This document shows positions 35,711 to 45,820 of a DNA stretch of 64,000 nucleotides, one piece after another. The position numbers and the translations under genes are program-made. The stretch's first letter is position 1. Every line of letters starts with the position of its first letter. The notes beneath the pieces were generated by a model that worked only from the letters and a program-made list of their open reading frames with translations, ran no database searches and had not been told where the DNA came from. Source of the stretch: Lancefieldella parvula DSM 20469 (GTDB lineage Bacteria > Actinomycetota > Coriobacteriia > Coriobacteriales > Atopobiaceae); NCBI RefSeq assembly GCF_000024225.1, contig NC_013203.1:372001-436000 (forward strand), given 5' to 3'.

Positions 35711-36637
35711 ATGTCTGAAAGTGGCTATGACTTACAAAGCCTGGCCGGAAAGCTTTGCTCGATTGTTGGAGAAGAGAACGTCCTGGTAGACGAGCCAATG
35801 AGCGAGCACACCACCTTTAAAGTGGGTGGACCTGCGGATCTCTATGTTATCCCTGATGATCCCGATGAGGTTAAAGAGACTCTTCTTGCAGTTAAAGACG
35901 CAAAAGCTCCTTATTTTATTCTTGGATACGGCTCTGACCTGCTTGTTTCTGACGCGGGTTATCGCGGCGTCATCATTGCCGTCGCTGACGGCCTAACCGG
36001 TGTAAGCATCGACGACACCGAGATGACCTGCCAGGCTGGCGTTGGCCTTAAAGAGGCTTCCGAGATGGCCTGTGAACTGGACCTTTCTGGACTCGAGTTT
36101 GCGTGCGGCATCCCAGGTTCTGTGGGCGGCGCATGCTTCATGAACGCAGGAGCTTACGATGGCTGCATCTCTGACGTGCTCAAATCCGTCCGCGTTCTTC
36201 TCGCCGATGGCACCTTTGCTACGCTGGACGCTTCCGAGCTTGACCTGGGTTATCGCCACAGCAGAATTGCTGATGAAGGCATGATTGTGCTTTCAGCTAC
36301 GTTTAATCTTCATCGTGCAGACGGCGAGAAGATCCGCGAAAAGATGGAAGAGTTCACGCGTGCTCGCGAGGAGAAGCAGCCTCTTGAGCTGCCTTCCGCT
36401 GGTTCAACTTTCAAGCGTCCCGAGGGTCACTTTGTAGGCAAGCTTGTTACGGATGCTGGTCTTAAGGGTTATCGCTTTGGTGGCGCTGGTGTTTCCGATA
36501 AGCATGCTGGTTTTGTGGTCAACTATGACAACGCTACCGCTGCCGAGGTTCATGCAGTTATCGAGCATGTCCAGGCAGAGGTTAAGCGCCAGTTTGACGT
36601 CGAACTTTATCCCGAGGTTAGGTTCCTTGGAGAGTAG
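35711..36637 (+). CDS. murB: UDP-N-acetylenolpyruvoylglucosamine reductase
   Basis: 308 residues. FAD enzyme that reduces the enolpyruvyl group to give UDP-MurNAc. TTFKVGGPADLYV, ILGYGSDLLVSDAGYRG, CGIPGSVGGACFMNAGAYDG, the serine motif LPSAGSTFKRPEGHFVGKLV and a final VRFLGE mark a type II MurB. The ATG at 35711 follows TAAGGAG. It stands alone, convergent with a phosphofructokinase gene only 22 bases away, without a visible terminator between them. Confidence 0.5.
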   Translation: MSESGYDLQSLAGKLCSIVGEENVLVDEPMSEHTTFKVGGPADLYVIPDDPDEVKETLLAVKDAKAPYFILGYGSDLLVSDAGYRGVIIAVADGLTGVSIDDTEMTCQAGVGLKEASEMACELDLSGLEFACGIPGSVGGACFMNAGAYDGCISDVLKSVRVLLADGTFATLDASELDLGYRHSRIADEGMIVLSATFNLHRADGEKIREKMEEFTRAREEKQPLELPSAGSTFKRPEGHFVGKLVTDAGLKGYRFGGAGVSDKHAGFVVNYDNATAAEVHAVIEHVQAEVKRQFDVELYPEVRFLGE

Positions 36638-36659
36638 CGTCAGAGGTTAACACAGCCCG

Positions 36660-38042
36660 TTATCTTAGCTTTGGGATAAATGGTGGCAGACCGTTATTGT
36701 CGGGCAAGATGTTGCTGCTGACAAATCTCCTGGTATCTGCGTCAAAAGCTAGTTCTTCATTAGAGACAAGAGGACGAAGATACGCGAGGGCCTTCTCGGT
36801 AATCCAAAGGCCGTCGTCAGAGATCATTTCCGCAGGTACAGACTTCACTCGATTAGCAATATCCGAGATAGGGATGCAGCGGATTTCAGCTTGGTATGGC
36901 ACATCGCTGAGCCTTTGCAGACCAATCATGCAGCCAGTTTTGTGGGCAAGGAGTGCGTCTACTCCGGCTTTTCCCAGCTCAAACGCCTCGGACAGATCAG
37001 TTTTGCTGGACGAATGCATGGCACAGCGCTGCAGTGAGTTGAGGTTGATGCCTCTAATCTTGGCGTCAAAGTGCTTCTGGAAAAGGTCGGCCAGATAAAG
37101 GGCGTTTCCGGACTGATCTGCAAGATGGCCGAAGGCATCCATTTTTGTGTGACTTTTGTTCAGAAGCGTTGAGCCATCGGGTCTTCTAACTCCCTCACTG
37201 ATAACAATTACAACGCTGTTTTTGTGTTCAAATAGCTCTGCCGTCTTGCGAAGTAGCCGTTTCTCGTCGTAAGTAACCTCGGGGAGCAGAATAAAGTCTG
37301 GAGCTTCTTCGTTTTTCTCGCGAGCAAGAGCCGAAGCCGCGCCCAACCAGCCTGCATCGCGGCCCATAGTTTCGACGATAGTGATGTTTGGCTTGTTGTA
37401 AACCTCGGAGTCGCGGGCTAGTTCGCGGACAATGGTAGCGATGTATCGCGCTGAGCTGCCAAAACCCGGCGAGTGATCGGTGCCTTCGAGGTCGTTATCA
37501 ATGGTTTTGGGAATGCCGATGACGGAAATGTCATTGTTGTGCTGGGCAAAGTAAGCCGCAAGCTTGTTGACGGTGTCCATAGAATCGTTGCCGCCAATGT
37601 AGAGAATGCCGTCGATTTCAAGGGAGGTCAGGCGGCATTCAATGTCTTGGTAAAAGGATGTTTTTTCGGATACTTCGGGAAGCTTGTATCGACAGCTTCC
37701 CAGAAAGCTCGAAGGCGTTTTGACGAGAAGTTCTACGGTGTGTTTCTGTTGGTCAGCTCCGCGCTGGTCCACGCCGTGTTCCTGCTGGTCAACACTGCGC
37801 TTCTGCTGGTTGACGATATGTTCCTGCTGGTCAACGTTGCGATTCTGCTGGTTTTCTTGTGGAAAGAACAGGTTAGTCAGATTGGTATAGCGACCATTGA
37901 GAAATCCTTCAATTCCGTTTTGCATGCCATAAATTTCGATGCCTTCTTCGTGCGCACGCGCGACAATTCCTGCAAGAGAAGAATTGATTGCTACTGTTGG
38001 GCCGCCTGATTGACCGATAAGTATTTTTCTAATCTTACGCAT
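36660..38042 (-). CDS. 6-phosphofructokinase, probably pyrophosphate-dependent (copy 1)
   Basis: 460 residues. ILIGQSGGPTVAINSSLAG at the N-terminus, IGGNDSMDTVNKL, IGIPKTIDNDLEGTDHSPGFGSSARY and ETMGRDAGWLGAASALA define the fold. The residues equivalent to E. coli PfkA Gly104 and Gly124 are Asp (GGNDS) and Lys (PKTIDND), which mark PPi rather than ATP as phosphoryl donor. Unlike other members, residues ~64-103 hold a run of seven-residue repeats of the type (D/N)QQxxxV. The start ATG at 38042 is followed closely by the motif. A paralogue lies 320 bases upstream in the same direction. Confidence 0.5.
   Translation of the reverse strand: MRKIRKILIGQSGGPTVAINSSLAGIVARAHEEGIEIYGMQNGIEGFLNGRYTNLTNLFFPQENQQNRNVDQQEHIVNQQKRSVDQQEHGVDQRGADQQKHTVELLVKTPSSFLGSCRYKLPEVSEKTSFYQDIECRLTSLEIDGILYIGGNDSMDTVNKLAAYFAQHNNDISVIGIPKTIDNDLEGTDHSPGFGSSARYIATIVRELARDSEVYNKPNITIVETMGRDAGWLGAASALAREKNEEAPDFILLPEVTYDEKRLLRKTAELFEHKNSVVIVISEGVRRPDGSTLLNKSHTKMDAFGHLADQSGNALYLADLFQKHFDAKIRGINLNSLQRCAMHSSSKTDLSEAFELGKAGVDALLAHKTGCMIGLQRLSDVPYQAEIRCIPISDIANRVKSVPAEMISDDGLWITEKALAYLRPLVSNEELAFDADTRRFVSSNILPDNNGLPPFIPKLR
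37734..37853 (-). repeat. Coding 21-bp repeats in phosphofructokinase copy 1
   Basis: Encodes NQQNRNV, DQQEHIV, NQQKRSV, DQQEHGV, a shortened DQRGA, and DQQKHTV. On the plus strand this appears as repeated CTGCTGGT words at 21-base spacing. The insertion falls between the first beta-alpha units and the PPi-binding loop, where the paralogue has a different stretch. Confidence 0.5.
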
Positions 38043-38360
38043 GTAACTCCCTGTGATTCATGAACGGATAAGACAGAGAACATTGGTGCGTTTGTATGTC
38101 GCAATCGTCTTCAAAATTGCGAGTAATTCAAAATGACATACATAAAAAACTATACAAAGAACGATTTAGACACGTTTTAACTGGAATTATTTGAGTACGT
38201 AACCATACCGCTCACAAAAAATTTTAGTAGGTGAGCGGTAGAAAATCTTTATTTGTGATAGAGAATTATTACATTTTTGATGCGCATTGTGCATGATTCG
38301 CATGCGCTGTGCGATTTTTGCGTAGAGAGGATGACTTTCTCGCGACTGTCGTATTGGTTT
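38043..38360. other. Gap between the two phosphofructokinase genes
   Basis: 318 bases, AT-rich, no gene. Two secondary-structure candidates: TACCGCTCAC (38206-38215) with GTGAGCGGTA (38231-38240), and TATGTC...GACATA with an inner GCAAT...ATTGC pair (38095-38152). They may be a terminator or leader structure for copy 1 of phosphofructokinase; no U-run favours the latter. Confidence 0.5.
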
Positions 38361-39704
38361 TTATGGCAACTCCGCAAGAAAGCGGGGAAGACCGTCGACG
38401 GAAACTGGTTCCTCTATGCCTGCGACAAGAGGACGCAGGTAGGTCAGAGCGGTGTCAGTAACGTTGAAGCCATCTTCGGAGATCATTTCTCGAGGTACAA
38501 GCTTTACTTTGTTGGCCACGTCGGCGACAGGGGTAGTACGTATTTCCGTCGTATATGGTTCGTTTGGAATGCGGTGAACGCCAACCATGACGCCTGTTTT
38601 ACCTTGGAGAACAGCCTTAACTCCTGCGGCGCCAAGCGCTTCTGCCTCGTCCAAGTCAACCTTGCTAGCAGCATGTGATGCACAACGTTGCAGCGTATTG
38701 AGTTCGATACCGCGAGACTTTACACCCAGCTGATCTTTGACCAGCTGCGACAAATATTGCGCGGTTCCGGACTGCGCCGCAAGGTGGCCAAACGTGTCAA
38801 TCGCAACAGACTTTGCATCAAAAAGGAAACTACCATCCGCGTGATGGACGCCTTCGCTGACAACTACAATTACGTTGTTTTTCTCGCGAAGACGCTGTTC
38901 AATAGCAGAAAGAAGTGCGTTCACATCAAGAGGAACTTCGGGAAGAAGGACAAAATCTGGAGCAGTTCCGCAAATATCTTGCGCGAGTGCACCGGCTGCC
39001 GTGAGCCAACCTGCATCGCGGCCCATGGCCTCGATAAACGTTACATTTTTGGTGTTGTAGACGCCGCCATCGCGGGTGAGCTCGGCAGTTACGGATGCAA
39101 CGAATCGCGCCGCGCTACCAAAGCCGGGGGTGTGATCCGTGCCCTCTAGATCGTTGTCGATGGTTTTTGGCACGCCAACAACACGAACAGCGCTTTCCAC
39201 CTGGGCAAAGTATCGAGATAGCTTATCCGCGGTGTCCATGGAATCGTTTCCGCCAATGTAGAGCACGGCGTCTACCTGGTATTTCTTGAGCTGTAAATCA
39301 ATCTGCTGGTAGATAGGGGAGACGGCTGCGGATTTGGAGTTTGCAGTAGATTCAGAGCTGGCACCAGACGTAGAATTAGCTTCAAGCTCTGGCAGCTTAA
39401 AGCGGCAGCTGCCCAGCCAGCTCGATGGCGTTTTTCTGAGAAGCTGAAGGTTTTTCTCGCCAAGATTTGTATCGGCTTGCTTGAGCGCTCCAAGTTTAGG
39501 TTTCTCAAGCTCAAGTACTTCAATCAGGTCAACGACATTGCCCTCAAGAAAACCTTGGATTCCATTGCGCATTCCGAGTACGCGAAGTCCCTGGGCATGA
39601 GCTGCGCGAATAATACCCGCGAGCGACGCGTTGATAGCCGTGGTTGGCCCGCCCGACTGTCCGACCAGGATTGTGTGAATTGCGTGCTCTGATGTGCTGT
39701 GCAT
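38361..39704 (-). CDS. 6-phosphofructokinase, probably pyrophosphate-dependent (copy 2)
   Basis: 447 residues, clearly paralogous to copy 1: ILVGQSGGPTTAINASLAG, IGGNDSMDTADKL, VGVPKTIDNDLEGTDHTPGFGSAARF, EAMGRDAGWLTAAGALA. It has the same Asp/Lys pair expected for PPi use. The segment between the first helices and the active-site loop is expanded by a Ser/Ala/Thr-rich run (ANSTSGASSESTANSKSAAV) where copy 1 carries QQ repeats. ATG 39704 follows GAGG. One copy might favour glycolysis and the other the reverse reaction, or sedoheptulose-7-phosphate, but sequence alone does not say. Confidence 0.5.
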   Translation of the reverse strand: MHSTSEHAIHTILVGQSGGPTTAINASLAGIIRAAHAQGLRVLGMRNGIQGFLEGNVVDLIEVLELEKPKLGALKQADTNLGEKNLQLLRKTPSSWLGSCRFKLPELEANSTSGASSESTANSKSAAVSPIYQQIDLQLKKYQVDAVLYIGGNDSMDTADKLSRYFAQVESAVRVVGVPKTIDNDLEGTDHTPGFGSAARFVASVTAELTRDGGVYNTKNVTFIEAMGRDAGWLTAAGALAQDICGTAPDFVLLPEVPLDVNALLSAIEQRLREKNNVIVVVSEGVHHADGSFLFDAKSVAIDTFGHLAAQSGTAQYLSQLVKDQLGVKSRGIELNTLQRCASHAASKVDLDEAEALGAAGVKAVLQGKTGVMVGVHRIPNEPYTTEIRTTPVADVANKVKLVPREMISEDGFNVTDTALTYLRPLVAGIEEPVSVDGLPRFLAELP

Positions 39705-39914
39705 GGGCGCCTCGGATTCTTGAGAGTTGACGTATCAAGTATAACTGCAACAGAGTATTGCGCCATTCGCGAGGCTTTTTAATGTGATTTGTACAGTGCA
39801 ATAGGAGCATGATTTGCTTCAATTCATTTTTATGCATAAACAATATTCAATATACTGAATTATGGATATCGTTGTATAAAAGATTAAACTATCACAAATT
39901 TCTGAATTAAAAAT

Positions 39915-40041
39915 CACACCTATGTCGGATAATCTGCTGATTTAGGGACAAATAGCACTTCTAATGACGATATTCTGCATGATGAAAGCAGTTTTAGTGA
40001 AATGTATAGTCTTTTTTGGCAGATTATCCGACATAGGTGTG
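39915..40041. mobile_element. MITE-like 127-bp element with perfect 23-bp terminal inverted repeats
   Basis: The left end, starting CACACCTATGTCGG at 39915, is exactly repeated in reverse complement at 40019-40041 (ending CCGACATAGGTGTG). The 81 bases between carry no ORF. No target duplication is obvious at the flanks. The size and ends fit a non-autonomous insertion (MITE) or a large-hairpin RNA; the parent transposon is not recognised. Confidence 0.5.
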
Positions 40042-40213
40042 GTTAGACGTCTTGCAGCCGAAACGGATGTGCCAGCGTGACCCGCGTATCCTTCACGTCA
40101 CTGGTGCAGCTCATGGCGAGAAACCCGCAGGTGCCGTAACCATTTCTGATTCCACACCGCTTCGTTCCCGACGCTCATCCTGCGTCTAGCGCTCAACTTT
40201 GCTCGATCGTCCA

Positions 40214-40248
40214 CAAAAAAGCCGCACCTCAAAATTGAGATGCGGCTT
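40214..40248 (-). terminator. Enolase terminator
   Basis: On the minus strand AAGCCGCATCTCAA pairs with TTGAGGTGCGGCTT (one mismatch) and is followed by TTTT. It lies 80 bases after the eno stop. Confidence 0.5.
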
Positions 40249-40329
40249 CGTAGCTTCTAGCAGACTAAACGGCGTTGCAACTCGGTCGGACCAGATGCAT
40301 GCAAACCGCCTAGCGCACAACCTGAGGGT

Positions 40330-41622
<1,293 letters not shown>

Positions 41623-41735
41623 TCACCTTTCTTTAGGTTTAACATTTTGCCGATTGCATAGACATAACTAGTATACCCATTCTGTTATGAGGTGTGTATT
41701 GTAATTACACAGAGTATGAGGCCAGGAAGAGATAG

Positions 41736-41774
41736 TATTTGGCCAGGCAGACGCGCTGTCCACCTGGCCAAATA
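41736..41774. other. Inverted repeat between eno and the cupin gene
   Basis: TATTTGGCCAGG (41736-41747) and CCTGGCCAAATA (41763-41774) are perfect complements around a 15-base loop. It lies 40 bases after the cupin stop; a weak U-run follows, so it may end the cupin transcript or serve as an operator for eno. Confidence 0.5.
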
Positions 41775-41810
41775 GAAAATACCTGCGGAATTGTTAGGTA
41801 AATATAAAAA

Positions 41811-42167
41811 TTATTTCTGTGGATAAACAACAACCAGCAGCATCTTGAATTCTTCTGGGGCCTGAAGTGCATGTGGGTGACCCAGAGGCATCACAATAGA
41901 CTGGCCAGCTTCAAGAGTGTAGACGTCGTCATCAATGGTGATGTTTGCGCGTCCCTCAAGAATGGTGACAAATGCGTCGCCGCCTGCGCGATGGCTTGCG
42001 ATCTCTTCACCTGAGCCAAAGCCAAAGAGGGTAACGCTGACGGCATCGTTTTGTGCAAGAGTCTTGCTGATGACCTGGCCAGGCAGGCATGCAACCTGGT
42101 CTTTGAGGGTTACCACGGTCTTTGCGTCGATGTTCTTCATGACACCAGGAATCAATTCTTCGGACAT
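41811..42167 (-). CDS. Cupin-domain protein
   Basis: 118 residues, a single small cupin barrel. The first metal motif is EIASHRAGGDAFVTILEGRANITI and the second PLGHPHALQAPEEFKMLLVVV, with His residues in place of a complete set of four ligands. ATG 42167 follows GGAGG. Possible roles include metal-dependent dioxygenase or ligand binding; unresolved. A perfect 11-bp inverted repeat sits right upstream of its ribosome site. Confidence 0.5.
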   Translation of the reverse strand: MSEELIPGVMKNIDAKTVVTLKDQVACLPGQVISKTLAQNDAVSVTLFGFGSGEEIASHRAGGDAFVTILEGRANITIDDDVYTLEAGQSIVMPLGHPHALQAPEEFKMLLVVVYPQK

Positions 42168-42180
42168 ACTAACCTCCAAC

Positions 42181-42210
42181 GGTAAATGTTATCGATGACT
42201 AACATTTACC
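42181..42210. promoter_or_regulatory. Operator-like inverted repeat ahead of the cupin gene
   Basis: GGTAAATGTTA (42181-42191) and TAACATTTACC (42200-42210) are perfect complements with an 8-base centre, directly next to the GGAGG ribosome site of the cupin gene. It could be a repressor operator or an RNA hairpin that closes the site. Confidence 0.5.
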
Positions 42211-42269
42211 CGAACCAGCCGTCTTCAATCAGTAAATTTCAAAAAAATCGCAGGTAGAAATTGCTTTTT

Positions 42270-44480
42270 TTAAAGCAAATTGCTGAGCAGCGGAGTCATC
42301 TTTCCTTGAGAGACCACAATCACGTGATGCATCGCGCGCGACAGCGCAGTATAGAGCCTACGGCGAGAAATTCCGTCTGCTTTATACACTTCCTCTTGTG
42401 CGTCGGCAACGATGACCTGATCAAACTCAAGGCCTTTTGCTAGCGCAAGGTCAAGAAGTACGACGCCCTTCGCGGGTAGGGAATCGTGGCTGGTGAGCAC
42501 TTTGACGCCAGTGTTTGACTCGCTTGATTTCATGCCGTCGATCTGCACCGTATCGTCAGTGCCACCGCTCACATCTTCCGCAGCAAACAGCTCTTCCATC
42601 TGCTTGGCCAGCCAACGAACGCGAGACTTTTCGGTGCACACAATGGCGGTCAGGCCGTCAAACTCTTGCGCCTGTTCAACAAGAGACTTCATCGTCTTCA
42701 GGTACTCAGCGCGCTCAGTCTCTTTATCGTCAGCTACCACCTCAAAGAACTCAGGCTTTTTGCCGCCACGCTGAACAGAGCTTGTCTGGCCGCGTCCTTC
42801 TTCACTTAAAAGCGAGGTAAAGAGCGCGGTAATCTCGGGAGAAGATCGGTAGCTTATCAGAAGCTTGCAGGTAGAAACTGCGCCCTCGCCATGTGTTGCG
42901 GTAAAGATTTTTTCAATCTGCTCAAATGTTGCGGTGTCTTCCCAAATTGCCTGGTTGGAGTCACCCAAAAGCAGGAAGTGCGCGCGCGAGAAGTACTTTC
43001 CAAGCACCATAAGCTGCGTCTCGGTATAGTCCTGGACCTCGTCAATCATGACAAATTTGACGTTTTTCTCGCCAGCCCCTGTGATAAGGAGTCGCAGGTA
43101 AACGCATTCGGCGCCACTGAGTGCGGAGGTGTTGAGCATGCGCATACCAATGCGGTCGATGCGGAGCCAGGAAGTGGACTCGATGACCTCGTGAGCGGAG
43201 GAGTAGCGCCAGTTAAGGAACTCGCGGGTGCGCGCTAGAACTTCTTCCTCGTCGGAAGGGCTGATGGTGCGGCCAAAGACCTCAAGCTGCTGCTCAACGT
43301 CAAGGGAGAGCATCTCTTCTTGGATTTCGTCGTTGTGAGCCATCTGGCCAAGCCTGCGCTCCAGGCGGATGTGGAGCTCGTCTTTGGCAAGCGCAATGAG
43401 GCGTGGTCCCACAGGGAATTGCGAAAACTTTGCTACAGAACTAGCCACTTGAGCTGGCTTAATAAGCGTTGTTCCCTCAACAGAGATGGCCTTGAAGTCA
43501 TCCTCATAGAGCTCAAGCGAGGCAAGTTGCTCCTCAAGCTTCTTCAGAGAATCGGGGTTGTTGTGAGCGCCCGATGCGTGGTCGGCAAGGCCCAATGCTT
43601 TGAGGAAAGAATCCCAGGTAAATACCTGCGGATTGTGCTCGCCCATGCTGGGCAAAACGGTATTGATGTAGCGACCAAACATCTCATTGGGAGTGAACAG
43701 GTACACCTGATCTGCGGTCAGCGTAGTGCGCTGCTGGTACAGAAGGTACGCGATGCGCTGCAGCAAAACAGACGTTTTACCCGATCCTGCAATACCGTTG
43801 ACCAGCAGAACTGGCACGTCCTCGTGCCTGACCACAACGTTTTGTTCGCGCTGGATAGTCGCGGTGATGGCCTGCAGCTTCTCGGTGTGCTGGCGCTTCA
43901 GGGCGGCAAGCAGCAGAGAATCTTCAATGGCAACCGTTGTATCAAAGTAGAGGTTCAGCTTGTCACGCGTAATGTCAAATTGTCGGCGAAGCTCCAGCTC
44001 AACCGTTCTTTTCTTGCCGTCTACCTGGTACGACGTAGTTCCCATTTCTTGGTTGTAATATGTCTCGGCAACGGGGCTGCGCCAGTCAACAATGAGTTGC
44101 GAGCGGTCTTTGTCCGTGATGCCTGCTGCTCCAATGTATACATCGCGAGAAGGACGGCCAGGTCGCATCTTGAGCGTGACCTTGGCAAAGTAAGGCTGCC
44201 TCAAGAGGATTTCGACTCGACCGAGTTTCTCGACAGTGAAATCGTGGTATTGGTTGTACGTATCAATAACGCTGTTGAGCGTCTCAATAGCCGCAAGGGT
44301 CTCAATGGTTTCGTCCGCTCCGCCAAAGTCTGGACGGATTTCTTCACTCATCTGACGAAGGTCTCTAGCTGCATCTTTTTGCGTGGTGTTGAGCGTTGTA
44401 TCCAAATCCTCACGAATCTCAACAAGTTTTTGATATACGTGGGTGAGGTGCTCTTGTTCTTGCTGGTGGATTGGATCCAT
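42270..44480 (-). CDS. helD: HelD-type DNA/RNA polymerase-associated helicase-like ATPase
   Basis: 736 residues of the UvrD/Rep superfamily 1 branch formed by HelD, which releases RNA polymerase from DNA in Gram-positive bacteria. The N-terminal ~60 residues are a charged coiled-coil arm (HQQEQEHLTHVYQKLVEI...), then the HelD-specific IVDWRSPVAETYYN, Walker A LVNGIAGSGKTSVLLQRIAYLLY, motif II MIDEVQDYTETQLMVLG, motif III LLLGDSNQAI and motif VI SRRRLYTALSRAMHHVIVV. ATG 44480 follows AGGAGC overlapping the engB stop, so engB-helD are coupled. A replicative helicase role is unlikely because of the inserted domains. Confidence 0.5.
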   Translation of the reverse strand: MDPIHQQEQEHLTHVYQKLVEIREDLDTTLNTTQKDAARDLRQMSEEIRPDFGGADETIETLAAIETLNSVIDTYNQYHDFTVEKLGRVEILLRQPYFAKVTLKMRPGRPSRDVYIGAAGITDKDRSQLIVDWRSPVAETYYNQEMGTTSYQVDGKKRTVELELRRQFDITRDKLNLYFDTTVAIEDSLLLAALKRQHTEKLQAITATIQREQNVVVRHEDVPVLLVNGIAGSGKTSVLLQRIAYLLYQQRTTLTADQVYLFTPNEMFGRYINTVLPSMGEHNPQVFTWDSFLKALGLADHASGAHNNPDSLKKLEEQLASLELYEDDFKAISVEGTTLIKPAQVASSVAKFSQFPVGPRLIALAKDELHIRLERRLGQMAHNDEIQEEMLSLDVEQQLEVFGRTISPSDEEEVLARTREFLNWRYSSAHEVIESTSWLRIDRIGMRMLNTSALSGAECVYLRLLITGAGEKNVKFVMIDEVQDYTETQLMVLGKYFSRAHFLLLGDSNQAIWEDTATFEQIEKIFTATHGEGAVSTCKLLISYRSSPEITALFTSLLSEEGRGQTSSVQRGGKKPEFFEVVADDKETERAEYLKTMKSLVEQAQEFDGLTAIVCTEKSRVRWLAKQMEELFAAEDVSGGTDDTVQIDGMKSSESNTGVKVLTSHDSLPAKGVVLLDLALAKGLEFDQVIVADAQEEVYKADGISRRRLYTALSRAMHHVIVVSQGKMTPLLSNLL

Positions 44481-44487
44481 GATGCTC

Positions 44488-45072
44488 CTAGATAGTTGCG
44501 TCTTCGATGCGGCGGCGCAACTCATCAATGCCTAGGCCAGTCTCGGATGAGGTAATAATGGTCTGTTCAGGGGTGATGTGGAATGCCTTGCGCAGGGCGG
44601 CTGCGGCTTGATTTTGCTTGCCGCGAGCAATCTTGTCTGCCTTGGTAAACGCAACTACAAAAGGCAGCTCAGCCTCTTGGAGAAAGTTGATCATTTGCAG
44701 GTCAAGCTTTTGAGCTTCGTGTCTGATATCAACAAGGCTAATGACCAGGTTAAAGCTGCGCTCTTGCTCAAAATAGCCGCCAATGAGGTCTGCCCAACGC
44801 TGTTTTTCTTGGCGAGAAACTCGTGCAAATCCGTAGCCAGGCAAGTCTACAAATTTGACACCGTCAACATCAAAGAAGTTGATATTTGCAGTTTTACCTG
44901 GGACGCTTGAAACTCGTGCAAGCTGCTTTCGACCAATAAGTTTATTTAAGAGGGAAGACTTACCTACGTTTGAGCGGCCCACAAAGGCTACCTCTGGGGT
45001 CTCTGGAGAAGGAAGTTGTGAAATTGTCCCGTATGATGCCTCATATTGTGCGGTTTCATACTTAAGATCCAT
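44488..45072 (-). CDS. engB: Ribosome-biogenesis GTPase EngB/YsxC
   Basis: 194 residues. G1 motif GRSNVGKSSLLNKLIG, G2/G3 PGKTANINFFDVDGVKFVDLPGYGFARVS, G4 AFTKADKIARG and G5 TSSETGLG define a TrmE-Era family GTPase needed for large ribosomal subunit assembly. ATG 45072 follows GGGAGGC. It is followed by helD. Upstream lies a 120-base gap with one 24-bp repeat copy that marks the edge of the neighbouring ABC island. Confidence 0.5.
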   Translation of the reverse strand: MDLKYETAQYEASYGTISQLPSPETPEVAFVGRSNVGKSSLLNKLIGRKQLARVSSVPGKTANINFFDVDGVKFVDLPGYGFARVSRQEKQRWADLIGGYFEQERSFNLVISLVDIRHEAQKLDLQMINFLQEAELPFVVAFTKADKIARGKQNQAAAALRKAFHITPEQTIITSSETGLGIDELRRRIEDATI

Positions 45073-45113
45073 GATGCCTCCCGTTGCGCTTCAAAAACGT
45101 AAGGTATTATTTT

Positions 45114-45137
45114 AGCGCAAGTTAGGAGGCAGCTAAC
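45114..45137. repeat. Left copy of 24-bp imperfect direct repeat bracketing the ABC island
   Basis: Starts AGCGCAAGTT and continues through GGAGGCAG to CTAAC; 21 of 24 bases match the copy at 50080-50103. Contains a small stem GTTAG/CTAAC. Confidence 0.5.
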
Positions 45138-45146
45138 AATCCATTC

Positions 45147-45183
45147 ATCTGTAGTAGGGGTGACGAAATCTGTAGTAGGAGTG
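45147..45183. repeat. Pair of 16-bp direct repeats
   Basis: ATCTGTAGTAGG-G/A-GTG occurs at 45147-45162 and 45168-45183 (one mismatch, spacing 21). It lies between engB and the last gene of the ABC island; possibly regulator sites. Confidence 0.5.
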
Positions 45184-45193
45184 GTAAGAATTG

Positions 45194-45820
45194 CTACAGA
45201 GATACTCGAATTCGTTTTTCTACAGGTAGACGAGAAACAAGCAAATCAAACGTCGTATCAGTAATCGAAGTTCTATAGATTTCTTCTCCAGAAAGATTTA
45301 CTACATAGGGCACATGAAGAACATATGAAGTGTGCGGTTTGATGGCAATTAGTGAAGTGGTTATATTTGGCTGGACAAGCGGCCAAAGGGAATTTTCATT
45401 TCCTAAATCGCAAATGTAATACGTGTTGTTGGCTTGTGGAATTAAAACTGTGCCGAGAAAATCTATTCCCCCTACAGGGTCAGTCTCTTCTCTATCATTT
45501 TTAATTTCTATAGTTACATCAATCACACTTGTTTGATTGCTATGAGCATTGGGATGTTGTGGCGTAATCCCATGTTTTTCCAGGTAACCGTCATATGTGG
45601 TTAGAGAAATTTCAGTTATTCGCATTGAATATCCATTTGTATTCTCAGAAGACGAATAATGAAAATTTCCGTCAAGAGGAACCCATTCTCCCATTTGATA
45701 AATCTCTTCGGGGATAGTTAGTGCATGGGCATTTACCCACCAAACCCTGTAGCCAAGAGCACAAACCAGTACAAGGCTTATGGCAATTGCGAATAATGGT
45801 ACTTTGCTTTTTAGTTTCAT
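45194..45820 (-). CDS. Membrane-anchored protein of the ABC island (DUF5027/5028-like?)
   Basis: 208 residues. An N-terminal uncleaved signal anchor (LFAIAISLVLVCALGYRVWWV, ~residues 9-29) is followed by an outer beta-rich domain with MRITEISLTTYDGYLEK and VIDVTIEIKND blocks and SRLPVEKRIRV at the end. It resembles the first protein of the same operon (49041-49784) in layout. Last gene of the operon, overlapping the ATPase gene by 4 bases. Probably an accessory or immunity-type protein of the transporter; function unknown. Confidence 0.5.
   Translation of the reverse strand: MKLKSKVPLFAIAISLVLVCALGYRVWWVNAHALTIPEEIYQMGEWVPLDGNFHYSSSENTNGYSMRITEISLTTYDGYLEKHGITPQHPNAHSNQTSVIDVTIEIKNDREETDPVGGIDFLGTVLIPQANNTYYICDLGNENSLWPLVQPNITTSLIAIKPHTSYVLHVPYVVNLSGEEIYRTSITDTTFDLLVSRLPVEKRIRVSL

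Larger units (their letters stand above)
39705..40329. other. Long gap between enolase and phosphofructokinase genes
   Basis: 625 bases with no gene. It holds, in order, an AT-rich stretch, the 127-bp inverted-repeat element (39915-40041), a copy of the GGCGAGAA motif (40116-40123) and the enolase terminator (40214-40248). The promoter of phosphofructokinase copy 2 should lie near 39720-39850, but none stands out. Confidence 0.5.
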
